In this document: piece after piece, positions 56,646 to 64,000 of the stretch
How the letters are laid out: the number at the start of each line of letters is the position of its first letter
Numbering within the stretch: the stretch's first letter is position 1
NCBI GenBank assembly: GCA_027924585.1
Contig: BSBM01000007.1
Span: 11,933,501 to 11,997,500, forward strand
DNA from: Larix kaempferi
Lineage: Eukaryota > Streptophyta > Pinopsida > Pinales > Pinaceae
Reading direction: 5' to 3'
Length of the DNA stretch: 64,000 nucleotides
Notes under the pieces: model-generated
Databases searched by the model: none
Seen by the model: only the letters and a program-made list of their open reading frames with translations
Told to the model about the DNA's origin: nothing
Translations under genes and position numbers: made by a program

Positions 56646-56944
56646 GAGTCCAGAAGATGCAGATGCACATGAGCTTTTCTGACATGGTTGATATGTTATC
56701 CCTTGGTTGTGATGTAATTGCTGAGCCATTTTTCACATGGTGGAAGATGTGTTCTCCCATGGTGAAAAAGTAAGGGATGGATCCTTCCCCGAATGGTGGT
56801 AGATGTGTTCTCCCATGTCGGTGGTGTAAGTGCTGGATGATGTGCATCTGGGTTGTGCTTCATGGACGATGAGATGATCTGAAGAGGACGATGCTATGAT
56901 GATCAGGAGGATCATGGATGATGAGCATCAGGATGATGCTCCAG

Positions 56945-57260
56945 TTACTACTCTGTATATGTATATATGCATCATGTTGGATGTTTTTTATGATCAATTG
57001 GATCATTTATATATATGTGCATCATGTTGGATGCTGGATATGATCAATTGAATCATTTATGTATGTATGCATCATGTTGGATGCTGGATATGATCAGTTG
57101 GATCATTTGTATGTATTTTGTATATGCATCATGTTCGATGCTTGACCATGTATCTATATATGTATCAGGTGGATACTGAGATCATGTATGATGATATGTA
57201 TCAGGAAGATACTTGGTATGCATCAGGTGGATGCATTGTATGATCAAGATGATCGTGGAT
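56945..57260 (+). repeat. RE9 3'-UTR tandem array beta
   Basis: Units of about 50-60 bp contain GCATCATGTTGGATGCTGGA, TATGATCAGTTGGATCATTT and TATATGTA stretches. They correspond to the RE5 array at 38300-38655 read on the other strand. Confidence 0.85.
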
Positions 57261-57399
57261 GATGAGCTTCTCCAGATGACATGCATCAGGATGATGCAGT
57301 GATGATGATCGGGATGATCATGTGTACATCAGGATGATGTATGGTGAGTATCAGGATGATACTTTGTGTTCGTGGATCAGGTTGTGCAGATGAGCATGT

Positions 57400-57970
57400 C
57401 TAGGAGATCCTATAGGTCAAATTTGTGTACCCATAACAGCCTAGGATGCTCTTTCGAGACATTGCTCTGGGATGACATGTAATTTGTGCCCTGGGATATC
57501 TTCAGGTCAGTGTTGTGTACCCGTAACATCCTGAGATGCTCTTGCTAGGTTTTGTCATATGCCATGTAATTTGCACCTGGGGGATCTAGATAGGATGAAA
57601 AAGGCCTCAGATGCTTCATCCAGGTTTTGTCATGACCACATGTAATTTGCTCCTAGGAGATCTGGACAGGATGAAAAAGGCCTTAGATGCTTCAGCCAGG
57701 TTTTGTGGTGGACCACATGTAATTTTCTCCTGGGAGATCCGACAGGTAGAGTTGTGTGCTCGTAACATCCTGGGATGCTAAAGCCAGGTTTTGTGGTGAG
57801 ATCACATGTAATGTGCTCCTGGGAGATCCGACAGGTAGAGCTGTGTGCTTGTAACAGCATGGGATGTTTCAGCCAGGTTTTGTGATGGGTCACATGTAAT
57901 GTGCTCCTGGGAGATCCAACAGGTAGATCTGTGTGCTCGTAATAGCTTGGGATACTGCAGCTAGGTTTTG
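57400..57970 (+). repeat. RE9 3'-UTR tandem array alpha
   Basis: Units of about 75-88 bp have CTCCTGGGAGATCC, GACAGGTAGAGCTGTGTGCT, CGTAACAGC and CAGGTTTTGTGGTG. The last units are nearly identical to each other. The same array occurs in RE11. Confidence 0.85.
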
Positions 57971-58221
57971 TGACGTACATAATAAGTCCTGAAGATTCCA
58001 TAGTATGGCCAGTGATGATGAAGACCTACAGGTGGTGGGCCTACATCCAGTATGAAAAAGGACTGGCTCTATAGAAATTCCTATGATGACTAGATTCATA
58101 GATTGATTGAGATAGCAGCAACAGTGATGATGATGATGACTCGATGACGATTATCCAGTGATGATGATCTAGAGAATATGACTTGTGCTAGAAGACCTAT
58201 GTCAAGAAATACCTTCCTAGT

Positions 58222-58823
58222 TAAGAGGGAGTGTTGATGTATATGTAACTTCAGAATGTATTTCACATATATGTATATTGTATTCCTATTGAGATGTTAT
58301 TATTCCTCTATACAGAAGTGGTTATATTCCTATAGAGATGTTATTATTCCTCTATATGGAAGTGTCGTCATTTATATTGTAAGTGTCGTAACTTATACTT
58401 GATGGGTTATTAGACCACCCTAGTGGGGGTCGGCCCAGTCAACATTATGTTAAGTGGTTAAGTTGAGGCCGACCTAGTTGAGTAAAGGTCAAGTCAGGTT
58501 AGTGTATAAATAGAGAGTGTGTCTCTCTCATTTTACACATTCTATTCTCTCACTCACACTTGGGAGAGTGGCGCACTTGTGGAGGAGGAGGCTCTATTGC
58601 TAGGAGAAGACTATCTCTTGTATTCTGGTTGAATCATTGCTCTATCTATCTCTGAGGAAGTTATTGGGGTTTTTCACCTTTATGGTTTTCCCCAAGTAAA
58701 CTTTGTGCCTCTTGTGTGCTTGCATTATTGTGTCCATGATTGATATGTTGTAGATTTGATGTACATGTTGTTCTCTCAGTTAAGATCCTAGATCAAATTG
58801 AAGTAAATTCTAAAAATTTAACA
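58222..58823 (+). repeat. RE9 polypurine tract and 3' LTR (592 bp)
   Basis: taagagggag abuts TGTTGATG at 58232. This LTR has a duplicated ATTCCTATAGAGATGTTATT-type stretch (58285-58360) not present in the 5' LTR, and one copy of the GGTTATTAGACC motif. TATAAATA is at 58505-58512. Confidence 0.95.
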
Positions 58824-60029
58824 ACCATACCCAACCCAACCCCATCTGCAACTCACGTTACACTTGGCGGCACAGGACCCTCCCATACCACCTTCGTTCC
58901 TCTATCTGGGGGTAACATCCCTAACATGAACCAAGCTCTCACACTTGGGGGCAGTGGTCCCACCATGGCCACCCCAACTAGTACGTCACATCCTTCTACT
59001 AGTTTTCCATTCATGGCCAATCTCAACCTTCCTGACCTAGCCAGATTGACCAACGATCCCATCAGACACGATCCCATGTGGCCTCACATGCCTACCAAAA
59101 TCCCATCAGACATCCCCAAGTTTGAGGGCAAGGCAGGTGAAGACCCACAAAATCACATTATTTCCTTCCATCTATCGTGTTCCTCCAACTCCATAGTGGA
59201 CGACTCTGTCCGACTCTGTCTGTTACAATGAACTCTCACTGGCTCTGCAGCCATGTGGTAGATTGAGCAGCCCCATGGGACCCATGCCACCTTTACTTCC
59301 CTCGCCTCGACCTTCCTGTAGTTATTTCAGTTACCTGTCCGCTATGACGTGGGAGTTGAGATCCTACTGTCTTGCAGATAGAATACGGCCACCCACATCA
59401 CTGACCACATTCATGAGTGGCGTCAACGTCGAAGCCTGTGCAAAATCATGTTAGATGACCGTATCTTCCTAGATTGGTTTCTCAAATCTCTCCTTCTCAT
59501 CATTGCAAAGGATGTGGTATCCGAGTGACCCCAGTCCAAGGAAGAAGCCATCTTAAAAGCCCAGTAGTTTGACCTTATCTATGCCCAATTTGGTTACTTA
59601 TATACTATTATACCGATGCCCCCCACGACGATTCCTATCGAAATGATGCACCGAGAGAATCCCATGACATTGATGGCATCATTGGCCATGTTGCATCGCA
59701 TAACCAACCCTTTTCCATGAAACATACTAGTAATGGCCCCGACCTTTCGCGGGATACATCCCACTCTGGAGAAACCAATTTGTATGCCCCCATGGCACAT
59801 AACTGCCATTCCCACGGACCCTCATCTCCACCTCAATGCTTTGGCCACGCATCCCCCGCTTACGTTCCCCTGATTGCACCTCAACCATATTACCACCCGC
59901 AGGTCGCTCACGCTCTTGTATCCTCTCAATCCCCCCTCGCTTTTTATCTACCACAGGTGAAACCTGCGGCAAATCAACCCCCCGTCACACAGACGCATCA
60001 ACAACCCCCACAACATCCCGCACCTGCAC
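58824..60029 (+). pseudogene. gag: RE8 gag, capsid and tail segment
   Basis: This continues the frame from 52206. After PNPTPSATHVTLGGTGP the capsid core has PDLARLTNDPIRHDPMWPHM, KIPSDIPKFEGKAGEDPQNH, SSNSIVDDSVRLCLLQ, LFQLPVRYDVGVEIL and DWFLKSLL. Stops lie at about 59229 (TGA, Arg expected), 59260 (TAG where RE1 has Tyr), 59320 and 59380 (TAG, Gln expected), 59526 (TGA, Arg expected) and 59566 (TAG, Gln expected). The Pro/Gln-rich tail (PPVTQTHQQPPQHPAPA) is cut by RE10 at 60030 and continues as Pro codons at 60310. Confidence 0.8.
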
Positions 60030-60309
60030 TGATACGAACCGTTACACCAAAACCCCGAGGTGTTAGTGAAGGCCGCCCACTAGGATCTTAACATCCCATC
60101 ATGCTCCGTAGTTCAAACTCTAGGCTGGATGTGTGCTCGTATGGTGGTGTCCCCTTTGAGTCATATGAGCCCTGGACGAACACTGCAATGCCGACGTTGG
60201 CACCCGCTCTGTGACTTGAACCTAGGTGGAGGCTCTGATACCAAATTATACGAACTGTTACACCAAAACCCCAAGGTGTTAGTGAAGGCCACCCACTAGG
60301 ATCTTAACA
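60030..60309 (-). mobile_element. RE10: TRIM/SMART-like miniature LTR element (280 bp)
   Basis: Two 64 bp direct repeats (60030-60093 and 60246-60309) share ACACCAAAACCCC, AGGTGTTAGTGAAGGCC and CCCACTAGGATCTTAACA. On the minus strand they start TGTTAAGATCCTAGTGGG. Beside the right repeat the minus strand reads TGGTATCAGAGCC (plus 60230-60242), a Met-tRNA PBS three bases from the repeat. A short purine-rich patch (minus GATGGGA) lies beside the left repeat. Flanks tgcac (60025-60029) and tacac (60310-60314) fit a 5-bp duplication with one change. It codes for nothing and would need another element's enzymes. Confidence 0.85.
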
Positions 60310-60334
60310 TACACCACCTCCACCCCCACCCACT

Positions 60335-60952
60335 TGTTAAATTTTCAGAATTTTCTTCAATCTGATCTAGGATCTTAACTGAGAGAACAACATGTACAGC
60401 ATATCTATAGCATATCAATCATGGAGACAATAATGCAAGCACACAAGAGACACAAAGATTTACTTGGGGAAAACCATAAAGGTGAAAAACCCCAATAACT
60501 TCCTCAGAGATAGATAGAGCAATGATACAACCAACCAAGAGAGATAGCCATAACCTAGCAGCAGATCCTCCTCCTCCATAAGTGTGCCTCTCCTCCTTGA
60601 GAGCATGTGTGAGAAGTGAGTGAGTAAATAGAGTGCCTCCCGCACTCTATTTATACTTGACTTGACTTGCCTTTTTACCTAACTCATGTAGGCTCGAACT
60701 TTACCACATAACATAATGCTGAGTGGGCCGACCCCCAATAGGGTGGTCTAATAACCCTTTGACCCACATGAATTATACAGGGCCGACCCCAAATAAGGTG
60801 GTCTAATAACCCATCAAGTATAAGTTACGACACTTACAATATAAATGACGACACTTCCTTATAGAGGAATAATACCATCTCTATAGGAATACAATATACA
60901 TATATGTGAAATACATTCCGAAGTTACATATACATCAACACTCCCTCTTAAC
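60335..60952 (-). repeat. RE11 3' LTR (606 bp) and polypurine tract
   Basis: The plus strand runs from TGTTAAATTTTCAG to ATACATCAACA, followed by ctccctcttaac. It contains two copies of GGTGGTCTAATAACCC with ATAGGG/AAATAAGG spacers, intermediate between the RE9 LTRs (three and one). Confidence 0.95.
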
Positions 60953-61194
60953 TAGGAAGGTATTTCTCAGCACAGTTCTTCTAGCACAAGTCATCTTCTC
61001 TGGATCATCGTCACTGGATAATTGTCATTGAGTCATCATCATCGTCACTGCTGCTGCTATCTCAATCAATCTCTGAATCTACTCGTCATAGGAAGTTCTA
61101 CAGAGCCAGTCCTTTTTCATACTGGATGTAGGCCCACCACCTGCAGGTCTTCATCATCACTGGCCATACTGTGGAATCCTCAGGACTTATTACG

Positions 61195-61825
61195 TGCATC
61201 ACAAAACCTGGCTGCAGCATCCCAGGCTATTACGAGCACACAGCTCTACCTGTAGGATCTCCCAGGAGCACATTACATGTGACCCATCACAAAACCTGGC
61301 TGAAGCATCCCAGGCTGTTACGAGCACGCGGCTCTACCTGTCGGATCTCCCAGGAGCACATTACATGTGATCTCACCACAAAACCTGGCTGAAGCATCCC
61401 AGGCTGTTACGAGCACACAGCTCTACCTGTCGGATCTCCCAGGAGCACATTACATGTGGTCCACCACAAAACCTGGCTGAAGCATCTGAGGCCTTTTTCA
61501 TCCTGTCCAGATCTCCCAGGAGCAAATTACATGTGGTCATGGCAAAACCTGGCTGAAGCATCTGAGGCCTTTTTCATCCTGTCCAGATCTCCCAGGAGCA
61601 AATTACATGCCATAGGACAAAACCTCGCAAGAGCATCTCAGGATGTTACGGGTACACAACTCCGACCTGAAATCTCCCAGGGCACAAATTACATGTCCTC
61701 CCAAGCAAAACCTCACAAGAGCATTTGCCAGATGTCCCAGGGCACCGAATTACATGCCATAGGAAAAACCTCGAAAGACCATCTGCAAATCTCCCAGGGC
61801 ACAAATTACATGCTTTCCTGCATAA
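61195..61825 (-). repeat. RE11 3'-UTR tandem array alpha
   Basis: Eight units occur. The first three are about 88 bp and almost identical (CACAAAACCTGGCTGAAGCA, CCAGGCTGTTACGAGCACAC, CTGTCGGATCTCCCAGGAGC). Then come two of about 75 bp with TGAGGCCTTTTTCATCCTGT, one of about 88 bp and two of about 58 bp. The stepwise lengths show that internal sub-blocks were gained or lost. Confidence 0.9.
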
Positions 61826-61974
61826 CCTGATCCACGGCCACAAAGTATCATCTGATACTCATCAAACATCATCCTGATGTACACATGATCATCCTGATCA
61901 TCATCACTGCAACATCCTGCTGCATGTCATCTGGAGAAGCTCGTCATCCACGATCATCCAAGTATCCACCTGAT

Positions 61975-62290
61975 ACATACATAGATACATGATCCACACA
62001 ATGTATCCATCAACATACATGATCCACCTGATCATACAAAGATACATGATCCACACAATGTATCCATCAGCATACATGATCTACCTGATCATACAAAGAT
62101 ACATGATCCACACAATGTATCCATCAGTATGCATGATCTACCTGATCATACAAAGATACATAATCCACACAATGTATCCATCAGTATACATGATCTACCT
62201 GATCATACCCAGCATCCAACATGATGCATATACAAAATACATACACATGATCCATCCGATCATATCCAGTATCCAACATGATGCATATAC
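61975..62290 (-). repeat. RE11 3'-UTR tandem array beta
   Basis: Four nearly identical units of about 57 bp (GATCCACACAATGTATCCAT, ACATGATCTACCTGATCATA, CAAAGATAC) are followed by the CATCCAACATGATGCATATA type. An open frame across it (61989-62432) gives a repeated peptide and is not a gene. Confidence 0.9.
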
Positions 62291-62401
62291 AAGCAGAAAC
62301 CAGAACATCCTCCTGATGTTCATCATCCAGCGCTTACATCCACAGCCATGTGAAGGATCCCCCTTCCAACATGCTTGGAATGGCTTCAGCAACTGTGTCC
62401 A

Positions 62402-63432
62402 TCACTTCTTCCTCGAAGTGTCCTCGATCTGAAGCACGCCAAGCCTCTCTCTGAAGTACTCGAACTTCACCCTGGCTAGTGGCTTTGTCAGCACATCTGC
62501 AATCTGCTCGTCTGTCGCAACATACAAGAGCTTCACAGCTCCTCTCTGCACCATATCCCTAATATAGTGATATTTGATCTCTATGTGTTTCGACCTGTCA
62601 TGAAACACTGGGTTCTCGGATAGCTTCACCCAACTCTGGTTATCACAGAAGATACCAGTAGCCTCCAACGGGAGATCAAATAACTCAGACAGTAGCTTCC
62701 GTAGCCATACTGCCTCACAACTAGCTGAACAGGCTGCAATATACTCTGCCTCAGCTGTACTCAGTGCTACACAGGACTGCTTCCTGCTAAACCAAGAGAT
62801 CACACCTGATCCCATACTGAAGCAGCACCCAGATGTGCTCTTCCTATCTGCAGCACTGCCAACCCAATCTGAATCAACATAACCCTGTAGGTTGAACTTT
62901 TGATTTGCTTCATACTTGAGCCCATAATCCACTGTACCCTTCAGGTACCTCAGAACATGCTTTACAGCAACCAGGTGAACACTCGGATCCGTCAGAAACT
63001 GGCTCAATGTGTTCACAGCAAAGCAAATATCTGGTCTCGTGTTAGTCAGGTACATCAAGGACCCAATCATCTGACGATACATAGTGATATCAACTGGCTC
63101 AGATGAAGCATCACATAGAAGCTTCAGATTCGATGCCATAGGTGTGGCCATGGCCTTGCAATCCATCATCCCGAACCTCTTCAGGATCTCTAATGCATAC
63201 TTCCCTTGTCCAAGGAAGATTCCTTCTGCACTCTGCCACACCTCCATGCCAAAAACAAATAGTGCATCATCCCCAAGTTCTTCATCTCGAACTCGGTAGT
63301 AAGCTTCCGCTGCGTGTCGGCAATCAATCTATCTTCACCATACCAAGTTCTGCACATATATGATTTCCTATCATGTGTCTCAGAACCAAGTGGTTGCTCC
63401 ACATACACTTCTTCTTCAACTACACCATTCAA
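62402..63432 (-). pseudogene. RE11 RNase H and shortened RT
   Basis: RNase H is complete and open (63247-62402): MYRQMIGSLMYLTNTRPDIC, GYVDSDWVGSAADRKSTSGC, STAEAEYIAACSASCE, SKHIEIKYHYIRDM and ADVLTKPLARVKFEYF, ending at a TAA/TGA after DTSRKK. Upstream, a frameshift near 63240 separates it from ADTQRKLTTEFEMKNLGMMH. MCRTWYGEDRLIAD shows a deletion that removes the YVDD catalytic region, which RE9 still has at 56066. RT therefore cannot be functional. Confidence 0.85.
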
Positions 63433-64000
63433 GAAAGCTGTCTTGAATCCATCTGGTGTATCTTCTGTTTCATCACTTTTATATTTCTCTATGCTGCCAT
63501 CTGCAACATGCTTGATCTAATAGTTCCATATGGAAGTCATAACAAACTTCCCTTCAGGTCTTGGGATTACATCCCAAACATCATTCTTCATGATCGACGG
63601 ATCATGGCATTTCATTTCTTCATCCCAGATCCTGGGAACTTCAATATCTTCAATATCTTCAATAGATATCTTTGTTGCTGGAACAAAATGTTGTAGTTCT
63701 TCTTTTGTAGGAGATGGCATACGATCTTTCCTACACAACAAGTTAAATTGCATGATTAGAAAACATCTCATAGTTTTCAGAACAAATTCTTACACATAAA
63801 GAAATATGCCATACAGTCATGCAATTATCTTAGCCAATGCTTCAATACAACATTTATCCATATTTCGTAACTTTCTAGATGCCTTCCAATCTCTACCAGA
63901 ACATTGTTAAGAGTGTGCACAACTCCCAACATGTCAGCAAAGAGGTTTCATTCTAGATAAGTAGCAATGGAATGTTGTACAGTACCATAGGCCACTTACC
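63433..64000 (-). pseudogene. RE11 RT start remnant and AT-rich segment
   Basis: From 63771 the minus strand reads a short frame with MQFNLLCRKDRMPSPTKEE, IEVPRIWDEE, then KNDVWDVIPRPEGKFVMTS, the beginning of the copia RT. RE9 has the same peptide series (CRKD, EVPRIWEEFHD, DVWDAVPKPEG). Beyond 63771 the sequence to the edge is non-coding and matches RE9 55340-55600. The phrase TTGTTGTGTAGGAAAG just before the frame resembles a 3' splice site, which I cannot confirm. Confidence 0.6.

Larger units (their letters stand above)
52207..58823 (+). mobile_element. RE9: deletion-derivative Ty1/copia element
   Basis: The 5' LTR is 52207-52851, the PBS TGGTATCAGAGC is at 52852-52863, the polypurine tract aagagggag is at 58223-58231 and the 3' LTR is 58232-58823. 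The target duplicates accat (52202-52206 and 58824-58828) are perfect. It belongs to the same family as RE5 by LTR and RNase H sequence, but has only fragments of gag, integrase and RT, so it would depend on another element. Its middle matches RE11. Confidence 0.95.
49791..60334 (+). mobile_element. RE8: Ty3/gypsy (family G-A): 5' LTR, leader, gag, with three insertions
   Basis: The 5' LTR is 49791-50193 and a PBS-like site is at 50194-50212. A leader runs to about 51755, and gag continues in three pieces (51756-52206, 58824-60029, 60310-60334) around RE9 and RE10 and up to RE11. The bases acagt (49786-49790) are the expected left target duplicate; the right one and the rest of the element lie beyond RE11 and the window. 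It is in the opposite orientation to RE1 and of the same family. Confidence 0.85.
60335..64000 (-). mobile_element. RE11: deletion-derivative Ty1/copia element, truncated by window edge
   Basis: On the minus strand the 3' LTR is 60335-60940, the polypurine tract 60941-60952, then arrays alpha and beta, RNase H and a shortened RT. An AT-rich segment runs off the right edge. The internal segment 63700-64000 matches RE9 (about 55340-55600), so both carry the same rearranged middle. The 5' LTR and target duplicate are outside; ccact (60330-60334) is the expected left duplicate. It is inserted in the Pro-rich tail of RE8 gag, 20 bp from RE10's right duplicate. Confidence 0.9.

Noticed and set aside
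61195-62290. CRISPR-like array
   Set aside because: Units are tandem with no unique spacers, lie in the 3' UTR of a copia element and recur in RE5 and RE9; there are no cas genes and the DNA is plant.
61989-62432. 147-codon ORF with repeated MYPS/MIYLIIQRYMIHT peptide
   Set aside because: It is a direct translation of the 57 bp tandem units with no break; the other copies do not keep the frame.

Overview
The window looks like plant nuclear intergenic DNA made almost entirely of nested LTR retrotransposons. I see no host gene, no tRNA or rRNA gene and no bacterial feature. Plant origin rests on the element types: Ty1/copia elements primed by initiator Met tRNA (PBS TGGTATCAGAGC), Ty3/gypsy elements with plant-type Gag and a TRIM/SMART-like miniature element. 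The large, old, heavily nested copies suggest a big-genome seed plant, perhaps a conifer or other gymnosperm. That last step is inference.

I name the elements RE1-RE11. Family G-A (gypsy, Gag motif PSDIPKFEGK) comprises RE1 (1-4377, -), RE2 (4378-11987, +) and RE8 (49791 onward, +). Family G-B (gypsy with an extra 3' ORF) comprises RE3 (+; 11988-16413 and 48655-49052), RE4 (-; 16414-48654 with insertions), RE6 (+; 24286-37325) and fragment RE7 (+; 49053-49790). One copia family comprises RE5 (-; 23739-43992 with an insertion), RE9 (+; 52207-58823) and RE11 (-; 60335 onward). RE10 (60030-60309, -) is the miniature element.

Nesting can be read from LTR ends and target-site duplications (TSDs). 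RE7 holds RE3. RE3 is interrupted upstream of its extra ORF by RE2, which holds RE1. RE3's 3' LTR holds RE4 (TSD gaccc/gacgc). RE4 holds RE5 between its protease region and its reverse transcriptase (TSD agtaa). RE5's 3' LTR holds RE6 (TSD ggtac). To the right, RE7 is cut by RE8, whose gag is interrupted by RE9 (TSD accat), RE10 (TSD tgcac/tacac) and RE11.

The G-B elements carry gag (five CCHC knuckles in RE6), protease, an unusual domain between protease and RT, RT, RNase H and integrase. After a spacer with a TATA box comes an extra ORF (aORF) of roughly 900 codons. It encodes an unrecognised conserved domain, basic NLS-like stretches and long coiled coils. This aORF is present in all four G-B copies and is the most interesting content here. 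RE5 is the only near-complete copia copy; RE9 and RE11 are deletion derivatives that share junctions. No element looks fully coding-competent. Most in-frame stops are TAG at glutamine (CAG) positions or TGA at arginine (CGA) positions, as expected if methylated cytosines have deaminated.
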